NCBI GenBank assembly: GCA_045538305.1 | Contig: JAZSRC010000054.1 | Span: 1 to 64,000, forward strand | DNA from: SFHK01 sp045538305 | Lineage (GTDB): Bacteria > Bacillota > Clostridia > Christensenellales > Aristaeellaceae | Direction of reading: 5' to 3' | DNA length: 64,000 bases | Shown: piece by piece, positions 41,039 to 50,107 of the stretch | How the letters are laid out: each line of letters begins with the position of its first letter | Position numbering within the stretch: position 1 is the first letter of the stretch | Notes under the pieces: generated by a model | The model's input: the letters and a program-made list of their open reading frames with translations, nothing else | Databases searched by the model: none | What the model was told of the DNA's origin: nothing | Position numbers and translations under genes: made by a program

Positions 41039-42219
41039 TTCAACTTCTCAATCGCCTGCATGATTCTTTCACAGTTTTTCTCATCCGAAAGAAGAAAAAA
41101 TCCTTCAATGCGCTTTGCGTATGCTTCTTCCATTTTGCATCCATTCCTGATTCCCTCGCATATCGCATCTACTGCTTCAGGAAGGGCTTCAACAACCGGT
41201 CCGAAACCATGCTTCGAATAATCAAAATAACCGCGCTGATAATGCTTGCTGATAAACTCCTGCTGATCAAACTGAAAATACAGGCACGGCTTTTTCATAT
41301 ATGCAAAATCAAAAAAAACGCTGGAATAATCCGTTATCAGAAGCTTCGCTTCCTTAAGTAATTGCTGCACGTCGTAATGATCAAAATCCGCAATAACGAT
41401 CTCATCGCATTGACTATGAAACAGGTGAACAAAACGCTGCATCTCATAGTGCGGATAAAAGATGAGCTTCATCTGCCGTTCGCGCAGCGCTGATATGATT
41501 TTGGGATCCTGTATGAGCGCTGTCCAGTTCTTATAGTATGCGCAAGACCGGAATTCCTCTTCTGAAAGGTTCCTGTAATAAGAACGCCAGGTAGGCATAC
41601 AAAGGATATAGTTTTTGCTTTCTCTTAGGTGCAATGCATCAAAGCGAGCCAATCCGGTATACTGTACCTCTCCATTCGAGTATTGAAAATTCTCAGAAAC
41701 ATAGTCGTATTCAGGCTTTGCGCCGCAAATAAACAAATCAAGTTTCGTATTCTTCTGATATAAGCCAACCAAGTTATCTTTTATTACGCCATGCTGCAAA
41801 AAAATCTGGAATCCCGGAATTCGAAAGCGCTTATTCACGCTCATATAGGTATTCATATCCGGCGAAAAACCCATTATGTGCGTGCTGATTTTATACTTTG
41901 CACCAATGAACAACAGATAGTGCTTCATTGATTTATACTGAACCACTTCACCTATTGCGGCTACCTTCCCGAAGTCTGCCGAATTTTTATTGATTACATA
42001 ATAGGCTTCGCGGTCCGGATAATGCTCCCGAAAATACTTAAACAGATGATATGCATTATCCCTTGCGTCAGAACCACGTTCAGCAAACAAATATACGTCC
42101 CTTTTTCCATATACCGCTTTGGCTATTGGCAACAGCGTCAGAAGCCGTACATACTCCCAGCACTTCCGGCCGTCAGAAATTACCCTATTTTTAATTCTGC
42201 AGACAATTCTTGCTTTCAC
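41035..42219 (-). CDS. CDP-glycerol glycerophosphotransferase family protein (TagF/TagB-like)
   Basis: 394 residues, GTG start at 42219 with GGAG 10 bases before. Family signals: YLFAERGSDARDNAYHLFKYF, ...YVINKNSADF, GFSPDMNTYM, QHGVIKDNL (catalytic His), TGLARFDAL, LCMPTWR, LLITDYSSVFFDFAYMKKPCLYF near 300. Such enzymes transfer glycerol- or ribitol-phosphate to teichoic acid-type chains, so the polymer may contain polyol phosphate; no CDP-glycerol synthesis gene is seen in the window. It overlaps the broken acyltransferase by 29 bases and the flippase by 4. Confidence 0.88.
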   Translation of the reverse strand: MKARIVCRIKNRVISDGRKCWEYVRLLTLLPIAKAVYGKRDVYLFAERGSDARDNAYHLFKYFREHYPDREAYYVINKNSADFGKVAAIGEVVQYKSMKHYLLFIGAKYKISTHIMGFSPDMNTYMSVNKRFRIPGFQIFLQHGVIKDNLVGLYQKNTKLDLFICGAKPEYDYVSENFQYSNGEVQYTGLARFDALHLRESKNYILCMPTWRSYYRNLSEEEFRSCAYYKNWTALIQDPKIISALRERQMKLIFYPHYEMQRFVHLFHSQCDEIVIADFDHYDVQQLLKEAKLLITDYSSVFFDFAYMKKPCLYFQFDQQEFISKHYQRGYFDYSKHGFGPVVEALPEAVDAICEGIRNGCKMEEAYAKRIEGFFLLSDEKNCERIMQAIEKLK

Positions 42220-42754
42220 GTTTTGACAGCTCCATCTTGTGTTGTTTCATCTGTTCTTCAGTAAAGCGCGGCAGAATATTGTTTTTGCTGATATAAATGC
42301 TATAGGGCGGAACTTTCCCAATCATAACAGCTCCGGCTGCTATTACAGATCCCTCTCCTATTTCCGCTCCCTTCAAGATTATGGCTCTTGCGCCAATCCA
42401 TACATCTTTGTGGATATGTACGGGCTGATCATTTTCTGGTAATTTCTCTGTAACTTCGCACATCCGCATACCCGGACAGTCTATGCGATGGTCTCCCGTG
42501 ACGATCAATACCTCCGGCGCTATCATACAATAATCATCAATATACAGATCTGCTTCCGTACACATAATACGCACTTTTGACCCAATAGAAATATTCGATC
42601 CCAAGTGAATTCTTTCAAGCCCGGCAATCGCCCGTATATCTCAATCGCATATCGAAATATTCTCTCCATGTTCTTTGACATGTTTAAGAAAATACCGGGC
42701 GACGATGCGATCGATCACGCGTGACTTGAAGCTCAATATCATTCTGACGATCAC
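42191..42754 (-). pseudogene. Hexapeptide acyltransferase broken by an in-frame TGA
   Basis: A GTG at 42754, 8 bases after AAAGGAG and overlapping the stop of the glycosyltransferase gene (GTGA), opens a frame that reads MIVRMILSFKSRVIDRIVA and goes on to GENISICD, then TGA at 42643-42641, then DIRAIAGLERIHLGSNISIG in the same frame through complete hexapeptide repeats (DVWIGARAIILKGAEIG) to the stop at 42191. Without the TGA the protein would have ~187 residues, normal for WbbJ-like acetyltransferases. Re-initiation at TTG 42604 would give a 137-residue C-terminal piece, but has no good ribosome site. Confidence 0.75.
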
Positions 42755-43941
42755 GGTTTTAACTCCTTTAGCATCAAATCAAATTCCTTGCTGCTTCGAT
42801 AAACAGCAGTATCCAATCCTTTCAGATTCTCTCTGTAGGATAATAGGAGTTCCGGGTGATCCAGAATGTTATTCAATGCAGAATAAATCTTCTCTTCATC
42901 ATTATCTACAACGATTCCATAGCGCGGATCAACCTGTTCTCTGGCCGACTTATAGTCGCTTACAAGAACCGGCGTACCTAATACCAATGATTCATCAACT
43001 GTCACAGGGCAGCCTTCATAGTAAGACTGAAGAATAAACAGATCGGCATATCTGATGTATCCATAAGGATTGTTCCTATAACCCAGAAAAACCATGAACT
43101 CATTTAAGCCTTTCCGGTCTGCCAGCGATCTCATTTCATCAAAATTCTCTCCATCGCCAACAAAATACCACTTAAAAGTTTTTTTCTCCTTCACAAGCCT
43201 TTGCGCTACTCTGATTGCACGATCAATTGCTTTTGAAACATTCTGCATTCTCGCAACCGTAACAAAAGTTGGACAATTGTCAATCGGCATATCGGTAGGA
43301 CGCTTGACAGCAGATAAACGGATTGCCTCAATGTTGAGATTGTTGCGAACAGCCCTGAATTTATCTGCCATCTCAGGAAACGTCTGTTTCAAAGATTCAC
43401 AGCCGGCCTTACTGACTGCAACTATACGCTCCAATTTATCAAACAGCGGCTGATCCAGAGTCTTATCAAAGCCGCATTGGATATAGTCGGGATGAATCCA
43501 TGCGATTTTTCGGTTTGCATCAATCTTCTCCGCCAGTAAATAGCATGGAAAAAACTCTTCCCAAGCTATCACAACATCATATTCTCTCAGATTTATTCGT
43601 TTTACTCTTCTTAAACGCCTCAAGCTGAATTTCTGCACATTATGAATCAATGCATTTCTGTTTTTTGAACGAAACCTTGACAAGATGCGCTCGAGTATCA
43701 TACCGTTTCGAATATAGTAAAACAGCCTTTTCAGTCTCGTTTCCCCCATGCAGAATGCATCGTCCAATTCAGGGATCGAAACCCTGTTGATAAAGCCGGG
43801 AAGCTCAATATCTGTTTCTGCATCCTTGCGTATCCATACATCAAATTGTCCGGCGCTTTGATCGAGCGCAGAAAGCAAATTCAAAAAACTTGAAGTTGTT
43901 CCGCCCGTCAAACATCCTTCCTTCAGAAACAGACACTTCAT
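42751..43941 (-). CDS. Glycosyltransferase family 4-like
   Basis: 396 residues, GT-B fold. N-terminal LFLKEGCLTGGTTSSFLNLLSAL; nucleotide-sugar side: FVTVARMQNVSKAIDRAIRVA, WYFVGDGENFDEM, VFLGYRNNPYGYIRYADLFIL, SYYEGCPVTVDESLVLGTPVL (E-x7-E pattern EGCPVTVDE). GAGGTG precedes the ATG, 9 bases after the polymerase stop. Its TGA overlaps the GTG of the broken acyltransferase. Donor and acceptor unknown. Confidence 0.87.
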   Translation of the reverse strand: MKCLFLKEGCLTGGTTSSFLNLLSALDQSAGQFDVWIRKDAETDIELPGFINRVSIPELDDAFCMGETRLKRLFYYIRNGMILERILSRFRSKNRNALIHNVQKFSLRRLRRVKRINLREYDVVIAWEEFFPCYLLAEKIDANRKIAWIHPDYIQCGFDKTLDQPLFDKLERIVAVSKAGCESLKQTFPEMADKFRAVRNNLNIEAIRLSAVKRPTDMPIDNCPTFVTVARMQNVSKAIDRAIRVAQRLVKEKKTFKWYFVGDGENFDEMRSLADRKGLNEFMVFLGYRNNPYGYIRYADLFILQSYYEGCPVTVDESLVLGTPVLVSDYKSAREQVDPRYGIVVDNDEEKIYSALNNILDHPELLLSYRENLKGLDTAVYRSSKEFDLMLKELKP

Positions 43942-43950
43942 GTCGACACC

Positions 43951-45246
43951 TCATAGCATCAAAAAATACATATAGTTTGTACCGGGGAATACGCTCAATC
44001 CATAAATAAAGACCGTGCATGAGCATGCATAAACCAGATTTGTCAGAGCATCACTGTTTCCCTTCTTCCAGGCTACCCATTGCTGCCGGATATTGCTGGC
44101 AAGAACAAATAAGAAAATCACAAGCCCCACCAAGCCACATGTAAACATTACATCGATGTACGTGTTGTGCGGCATACTATTATTTGCATATATAAACGGC
44201 GCTCCGTTTCCTCCATGAGTGTTAATCTGATATCCTCCGAACAGTATTCTGAATATATTCTGCTGGAAGAAGAATTCAATATACTTTGAATGTAAGTTAG
44301 CGCGTCCAGATGTCATAGTATTAAAAAACTCACCCGTGCCCACATCGACTGTTTTCTCCAGTATACGGGTCTTATACGTTTCCAAAACATCAATTTGCAT
44401 AAAATCTGTCGTGATATACGTAAAAAAGAATATACCGGCAGATACAACCAAAAGTATACTGAAGATTTTTCCAAGCGGTTTAAGATTTTTCTCCAGAATA
44501 ATATACAATCCCACAATTATCAGAATTGTAACCAATGCCGTTAAGCTCCCTGTAAGCGCCGTAGCCACAAAGAGCAGGAGGAAACCGATGATTTTCTTGA
44601 TTCCGCTCGTACCGTTCATAAACAGTACGTAGCATATCGCTATACAATAAAAAAACGCCATATACGACGGATCGTCTGTCGTACCCGAATATCGAACGTT
44701 AATCTGCACAAACTTATCCGTAAGCTCGTAATTACCCCTGACATTTTTAAATATCAGCCCAAACAACGCTGCATTCAGACAGGTAACAATAAAGATCTTC
44801 TTCATGTCTGAGTTCAAATGCTTGCGCCGCTTTATTGATAGCGTTACCGAAATCAGTGCAAGGCCTTGCAGGGCCAATATCACGCCTTCCCAAATCGTTC
44901 GCCAGCACATACACACAACAGCAGAATAAAGAATCAGCACCGTCATCCAAAGAATCGATTCATTACCGCGAATGCTAAATTTTTGTACCTCTGTGATTAA
45001 CTTAAATACGCAAAGACCACAGTATACGTTGTATAAGGATATTGAAGTTCCGATTAACAGAAACTGAGGAAAGAATATAAACAAAACCGGCGTCAGAAGC
45101 CAGAATTCATCATCATTATATAGCCATAAAAGGATTGCCAGTTCGATAAAAGAGACAATATTTTTCATTTGCGTCGAAATCCCGCAAGCATACGGAATAA
45201 ACATCGCAATCACTATCAGCATTCTGTTAAACAATATTCTTCGCAA
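43951..45246 (-). CDS. Repeat-unit polymerase (Wzy / O-antigen ligase-like)
   Basis: 431 residues from the preferred TTG at 45246, where AAGGAGGG lies 8 bases upstream; an ATG eleven codons earlier (45279) has GGAAGG only one base away. About 10-12 hydrophobic segments and a large outer loop (~280-370) containing RILFGGYQINTHGGNGAPF and ANNSMPHNTYIDVMFTCGLVG, the NxxxH-type pattern of O-antigen ligase/polymerase proteins. It would join repeat units on the outer membrane face. Product and linkage unknown. Confidence 0.8.
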   Translation of the reverse strand: MRRILFNRMLIVIAMFIPYACGISTQMKNIVSFIELAILLWLYNDDEFWLLTPVLFIFFPQFLLIGTSISLYNVYCGLCVFKLITEVQKFSIRGNESILWMTVLILYSAVVCMCWRTIWEGVILALQGLALISVTLSIKRRKHLNSDMKKIFIVTCLNAALFGLIFKNVRGNYELTDKFVQINVRYSGTTDDPSYMAFFYCIAICYVLFMNGTSGIKKIIGFLLLFVATALTGSLTALVTILIIVGLYIILEKNLKPLGKIFSILLVVSAGIFFFTYITTDFMQIDVLETYKTRILEKTVDVGTGEFFNTMTSGRANLHSKYIEFFFQQNIFRILFGGYQINTHGGNGAPFIYANNSMPHNTYIDVMFTCGLVGLVIFLFVLASNIRQQWVAWKKGNSDALTNLVYACSCTVFIYGLSVFPGTNYMYFLML

Positions 45247-45392
45247 GCATTTATCCCTCCTTGCAATACTATAAGACATTCCTTCCTATATCGGATACTC
45301 GCTACAGTAAAGGTCTTGGTATTGCTAAGTTTCATTAGGCAGTAATACATATACACCCTTACGTTCAAATCCTGAAGCCCAACAGCAGCCTT

Positions 45393-46589
45393 TCACTCCC
45401 CGGCATCGCCCGCCAAAAACTCCGATACATTTTCTGCCTGATATTTCCATAATTTTTTACCGACTACAAACCGATACCCGCGCTCTGCGTATTCCAACAG
45501 TTCGTCATAACGCTTTTCATACGCAGAATTGATCGCCCGGGCAATCCCTTGAGCAGAATCCTCCATAAACAGCATGGTATCCTCATACTCTTCGCTATAT
45601 CCGTTGAGTCGAGTTGTCAGCACCGGCGTCCGACTCAACAAATATTCAAATGTTTTCGACGGAAATGTATATTGAGAAATCGGATCGCCTGTCACCCTGG
45701 GGTTTATCAGCAGCCATGCTTCTCTTTGCAGTTTAAGAGCTGCTTCATTGGATACATGACCATGGTAACGTATCCGGGAATCAAGGGCTGCCGCCTTGAT
45801 TACCTCACTTTCAAGATACCCGCCTCCATAGATATCGAGGACCAGGTCAGCAGGTTTCACCTGCTTCATTGCTTCAAGAAGATTCAGAATTCCGTTATAT
45901 TCCGTTAATGCGCCGCAATACAGAATGTTTTTTTGCTGAGGAATTTCTTTCTTCGGATTGTTTTTTTCTATCTTTGTCTCATCAATGCCGCCGTCCACAA
46001 CAATATAAGGTTTTCCTTTGGCGTAAGTATCTGCAACATGCCGATTCAATACTATAAAACGTTTACAAGCCGCAATACTCTTCCATGTAGACGCATCGAA
46101 ACGTTTTCTCAGCCACGCCGAAAAGCCCGTTCTTTTTGTATTGTCATCAATGGGAAGATCCGCAAGAATCGCCACTGAATCAAGCTCCCTGTATTTTCGC
46201 TGAAGCCATCGCATGGGGATCCCAATCTGCGGAAATAAATTGAAGCAAAAAACAGTATCAACCGGATTGCTCTTCACAGCCTTACATGCAGCGCGATACA
46301 TAGCCAGAATCTGCCAGATTTGTTTGATCACCGGCAGATTACAAAAGCCGATTGCTGTCGCCTGAAACATACTTTCAAAATCTAGTTTCCGGCTCTTTAC
46401 ATAGACCTGCTTATCCTTGGGAAATGCAGCGACCGGCAAAACCGACAGGCACTCAATTTCCATATCCTTGTGGATTGATAAATGGCGGATCAAATTCCAT
46501 TGCATTCTGTTTCCCGCAACAGACAGCCCGGATAGTTCCTCTTCTAAGTTTGTCGGAACCATATATCCCAAAAAAAGAACTTTTTTCAT
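45393..46589 (-). CDS. Glycosyltransferase family 4-like
   Basis: 398 residues from ATG 46589 (MKKVLFLGYMVPTNLEEELSG), preceded by AAGGAAG; the frame extends 31 codons into the previous gene. GT-B signals include YIVVDGGIDETKI, NILYCGALTEYNGILNLLEAM, LDIYGGGYLE, IRYHGHVSNEAAL and QYTFPSKTFEYLLSRTPVLTT (PSKTFEYLLSRTPVL). It lies between the polymerase (146-base gap) and another glycosyltransferase. Specificity unknown. Confidence 0.87.
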   Translation of the reverse strand: MKKVLFLGYMVPTNLEEELSGLSVAGNRMQWNLIRHLSIHKDMEIECLSVLPVAAFPKDKQVYVKSRKLDFESMFQATAIGFCNLPVIKQIWQILAMYRAACKAVKSNPVDTVFCFNLFPQIGIPMRWLQRKYRELDSVAILADLPIDDNTKRTGFSAWLRKRFDASTWKSIAACKRFIVLNRHVADTYAKGKPYIVVDGGIDETKIEKNNPKKEIPQQKNILYCGALTEYNGILNLLEAMKQVKPADLVLDIYGGGYLESEVIKAAALDSRIRYHGHVSNEAALKLQREAWLLINPRVTGDPISQYTFPSKTFEYLLSRTPVLTTRLNGYSEEYEDTMLFMEDSAQGIARAINSAYEKRYDELLEYAERGYRFVVGKKLWKYQAENVSEFLAGDAGE

Positions 46590-46603
46590 TTTCGACTTCC
46601 TTA

Positions 46604-47731
46604 CTATGCTTTCGAGCAGGGCCCTCGAGAATAAAAGCTCTTTTGCCCATTCATCAATTCCTGAGCCAATCCAATAAAACATTCCACTGCATTATGCGCC
46701 GACCATTCATTCGTCATCGTTTCAAAGGCGCGCTGACCATACAGATGACACCGATCTCTATCCTTCAGTAAGGATTCGACACAATAATACAAATCATCCG
46801 GTTGATCGCTTTCGTATACCAGCCCATTTCTGTCATTTTCAATCAAGTACCGGACCGAACCTGCTGCATTACTGGCCACCACTGCACAGGCGCTGCTCAT
46901 CGCTTCATTCACCACGGCGCCCCACCCCTCATTATGGTCAGAAGTAAACATGAACACCTCTGAATTTTCCATCTGTTGGAGTACAAGCTTAGGAGACATT
47001 GCGCCATAAAGATGAACGCAATCCTCCAGTTTCAATTGCTGAACCTGTTTTTGTATAGAAGCGAAACACTCCCCATTCCCGATCAGGCTCAGGTTAAAAT
47101 GCACGCCATTTTTCTTCAAACGCTGGGCTATACTGATTGCAGCCTCGGGATGCTTCCACGAAATCATTCTCCCGGCCCACAGGATTGTAGCGGGAGATTT
47201 TTTTGCAAGAATTTCTTCCAGCGGCTTTTGCACATTTCTCTCCGGAAAATACCCCCATTTAACAGCCCTGTTCCTAAACAATCCGATCCTTGCATAATCC
47301 TTCGCAGCAAAGGAACTGGCGCAAAGCAGGTAATGGTTTTTTTGATAACGCCAATGCATCAGCCAATACTTTACTGCGCGTCCACCGAAAGCAATGGGGC
47401 CAAAGCCTTTTTTGAATATCCGCTCCGAATAGCAAAAGGTCAGTTTCTTCGCTTTCAGCCTTGGCTGAATCATACGGAACGGACAGCTGCCCCAAATCAC
47501 TACATCCGCATCATTGATCGTCTTCTGACATTCGGATAGTTCCCTCTGGCCGGCGTAGGCCTTTTTTACATATACGGGCGCATCAGCGTTCGACCATCCC
47601 ATGCTCTTGCGTTCGGCTGACAACGGCTCTGTTTCGATGAAGGTAAATCCATGGTTTGTCATCACATCAAAAGCTTCTGCCATAGCAGCCTGATGATGAT
47701 TATAGTAATTCGTGACAAACACGATGCGCAT
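46604..47731 (-). CDS. Glycosyltransferase family 4-like
   Basis: 375 residues from ATG 47731 (MRIVFVTNYYNHHQAAMAEA), preceded by GGAGGTAAGTCG. GT-B elements: ILWAGRMISWKHPEAAISIA, LSLIGNGECFASI, VHLYGAMSPKLVLQQM, VFMFTSDHNEGWGAVVNEAMS with the EGWGAVVNE acceptor-phosphate motif, and SVRYLIENDRNGLVY. A separate branch from its neighbours. It ends 14 bases before the next start. Confidence 0.87.
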   Translation of the reverse strand: MRIVFVTNYYNHHQAAMAEAFDVMTNHGFTFIETEPLSAERKSMGWSNADAPVYVKKAYAGQRELSECQKTINDADVVIWGSCPFRMIQPRLKAKKLTFCYSERIFKKGFGPIAFGGRAVKYWLMHWRYQKNHYLLCASSFAAKDYARIGLFRNRAVKWGYFPERNVQKPLEEILAKKSPATILWAGRMISWKHPEAAISIAQRLKKNGVHFNLSLIGNGECFASIQKQVQQLKLEDCVHLYGAMSPKLVLQQMENSEVFMFTSDHNEGWGAVVNEAMSSACAVVASNAAGSVRYLIENDRNGLVYESDQPDDLYYCVESLLKDRDRCHLYGQRAFETMTNEWSAHNAVECFIGLAQELMNGQKSFYSRGPCSKA

Positions 47732-47764
47732 CGACTTACCTCCAATGATTATTTTCATCCCGGT

Positions 47765-48781
47765 TTATGAAAAAATCAGTTTCCTCATCGCTTCAGCCCA
47801 TCCAGCGGCATCATTCCACTCGAGAAATCTGCAGTGATCATACTCGCCCAAAACCTCACGCGCATATTTGCAATCGCTGGCAAGAACCTCCGTGCCAAAT
47901 TGCTGTGCTTCCAGCAGTGGCAAGCCAAATGTCTCTATATAGCTGGGAAACAACAACGCCTGTTCCGCATATTTTGAATAAACAACTTTCTGCAACTGAT
48001 AGCCAATGAAAGAAATCGGTAACTGTTCCCGCTTTATCTCCTCAAACATTCTTTTTGTCAACAGATTATCATCCCGATTCAGCGTAAATTCTACAGAATA
48101 TTCCGTGATTCCTTCCTTTTTCAGCAGTTTGCATGCGTCAATAATCACTTGATGATTCTTATATATACCATTCCCGGCAGGATAAAAGAACGCATTGTTT
48201 CGCCTTTTCCCGATCATGGTTTCATCAACCGGAACACAAGGAACCGCTGGCGTCTGAACGCTGATGTTTGCAGCAGAAATTCCTGCCCATTTCGCAGTTG
48301 CTTCCCGCATCCACTCCGTTTGAACAATAATCCCATCCGCTTTTTTAAGGTTACGTCTGATCAGACCGCAAATGATCCTTTGCCGGATCGCAAGCGCCCG
48401 TTCTTCCTTTTTCAAAAAACTGAATTTCACCGGTGCAAACTGAAGCGATTGATGGAGATAAACCGTCTGCGGACACCTGGCCTTTGGCATTGTCATATTC
48501 TGAAGCGACAACACTCTGTCGGGGTTTATTTCTGAAATGATTCTCTTGAGCTTAATTTGTTCAAACAGAATGCGATTCACCCAGCGACGAATACCGGTTT
48601 TATCCAGTTCTTTCCGATAAAGTATGTGTACATTCTCCGCATCGGAATCTTTAAGCCCCTGGAACGAAACGATAAACCACCATTGATGATCCGTATCTTT
48701 TTCAGCTCTTTCGATATGCTCGTTCAGGATCGTTATGCCCCCGCCGCCCGAAGCAGCTGTGTTATAGACAATAATGTTCAC
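47765..48781 (-). CDS. Glycosyltransferase family 4-like, GTG start
   Basis: 338 residues from GTG 48781 (MNIIVYNTAASGGGG), which follows AAGGGG by 8 bases; the open frame runs 43 codons further without support. The Gly-rich N-terminus is the acceptor loop. Other signals: VYLHQSLQF, DGIIVQTEWMREAT, FFYPAGNGIYKNHQVIIDACKLL, ISFIGYQLQKVVYSKYAEQALLFPSYIETFGLPLLEA (ETFGLPLLEA motif), REVLGEYDH. Such mannosyltransferase-like proteins often act early in repeat-unit assembly. Confidence 0.85.
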   Translation of the reverse strand: MNIIVYNTAASGGGGITILNEHIERAEKDTDHQWWFIVSFQGLKDSDAENVHILYRKELDKTGIRRWVNRILFEQIKLKRIISEINPDRVLSLQNMTMPKARCPQTVYLHQSLQFAPVKFSFLKKEERALAIRQRIICGLIRRNLKKADGIIVQTEWMREATAKWAGISAANISVQTPAVPCVPVDETMIGKRRNNAFFYPAGNGIYKNHQVIIDACKLLKKEGITEYSVEFTLNRDDNLLTKRMFEEIKREQLPISFIGYQLQKVVYSKYAEQALLFPSYIETFGLPLLEAQQFGTEVLASDCKYAREVLGEYDHCRFLEWNDAAGWAEAMRKLIFS

Positions 48782-48827
48782 ACACTTATCCCCTTCAAGT
48801 TGCGTTGACTGCCGGACAGAGTCACCC

Positions 48828-50066
48828 TCAATCCCGATTACCAATGCACTTCCCGATAATGTCAATATATCTGGCGACTGCTTTATTCTTTGGCAGATAC
48901 ATCTCGACATATTTCCGCGCGTTCAGACCATAATGCTCACACTGTTCCTTGTTGCGATACAACGTTGTAATCATAGCGCATAGCTCGTCAGTCTTTCCGG
49001 CCTCAATGCACCAGCCGGTCTTTGACGAAGCAAGCAATTCCGCGAACACGCTGGGTTTATCAAAAACGCCGAGAACCGGAGTACCGGTTGCCATAATCGT
49101 CCAGGTTTTACTGGGCATTCCCGAACTGCCTGTTCCAGGTTTACATGTTACCAATGATACATTCCCCATGCTGTATACTTCCGATACCCGTTCGGCGTTA
49201 AGCAGCGGATACATGCTTACATTCGAAAGCCCGTAATCCTTAATCATATCCCGAATCGTGTTCTCTTCGCTTCCATTCCCGAAGATAACAAAATGAATAT
49301 CCGTCCATTCCTTAAGCTGCAACGCAGCTTCGATAATACCATCAATACCCTGCACATAACCGATGTTGCCGGCATAAACTATATAGAATTTATCTCTGGA
49401 AAGGCCCAATTCATCAAACAGTGGATTCTTTTCACGCGTAATCGGTTTGACAGTTTTCATATCAATCCAATTCGACACAACAAAAACCTTTTCCGGATTC
49501 GTTCCTTTACCTATTATCCCTTTACTCATGTCATCCGAAATTGTAATAATCAAATCGGCATTTTTATATATGATGCGCTCCATCACGCGCCCGATTTTCA
49601 CCAGAGGCGATCTTTCCGTCGCCATTCCGGCTGCAATCATCGAATCCGGAAAAGCATCCTGCAAATTATATACAAACTTTTTCTTCGTCAGTTTCCTGAT
49701 GAAAGTACCCACCAGTCCCTGTGTGGGCGGCCCACTGCCGGTAAAAACCACATCTGCCGGTTCAGTCAGGCCTTTCCAGAAGCATTCAATACTAAAAAAA
49801 ATGTATCTCAGCGCTCTGGGTATAAATCCTTTTCCTTCACGATACAGCGCCATACGATGAATTGTAAGTTTACCATTGTACAAGCTTTCCGTTTTCTTTT
49901 TACTGTATTTTTTTCTTTCTTCGTCAGTAATACCTCTTGTTGGCATCGGTGTATAGACATCTACTTTCCAGCCTTCATTGATAAAGCCCTCAAGCAAATC
50001 ATCGACAAGATTCAAACCCGATGCTTTCTCCGGTTTAAAATACTGTACAAAGTACATCAAGTGCAC
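48828..50066 (-). CDS. Glycosyltransferase, WbuB/WcaI-like
   Basis: 412 residues, GTG start at 50066 seven bases after GAGGAGAG. The N-terminus YFVQYFKPEKASGLNLVDDL and the body FTGSGPPTQGLVGTFIRKL, YNLQDAFPDSMIAAG, VVSNWIDMKTVKPI, FYIVYAGNIGYVQGIDGIIEAA, SSGMPSKTWTIMATGTPVL are those of the WbuB group. WbuB proteins transfer L-fucosamine, and CapE/F/G genes for UDP-L-FucNAc are in this cluster, so it is the best candidate FucNAc transferase (inference). Confidence 0.85.
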   Translation of the reverse strand: MHLMYFVQYFKPEKASGLNLVDDLLEGFINEGWKVDVYTPMPTRGITDEERKKYSKKKTESLYNGKLTIHRMALYREGKGFIPRALRYIFFSIECFWKGLTEPADVVFTGSGPPTQGLVGTFIRKLTKKKFVYNLQDAFPDSMIAAGMATERSPLVKIGRVMERIIYKNADLIITISDDMSKGIIGKGTNPEKVFVVSNWIDMKTVKPITREKNPLFDELGLSRDKFYIVYAGNIGYVQGIDGIIEAALQLKEWTDIHFVIFGNGSEENTIRDMIKDYGLSNVSMYPLLNAERVSEVYSMGNVSLVTCKPGTGSSGMPSKTWTIMATGTPVLGVFDKPSVFAELLASSKTGWCIEAGKTDELCAMITTLYRNKEQCEHYGLNARKYVEMYLPKNKAVARYIDIIGKCIGNRD

Positions 50067-50107
50067 AGTTATTCTCTCCTCATGCTATCAATACACCGAC
50101 TATCATC

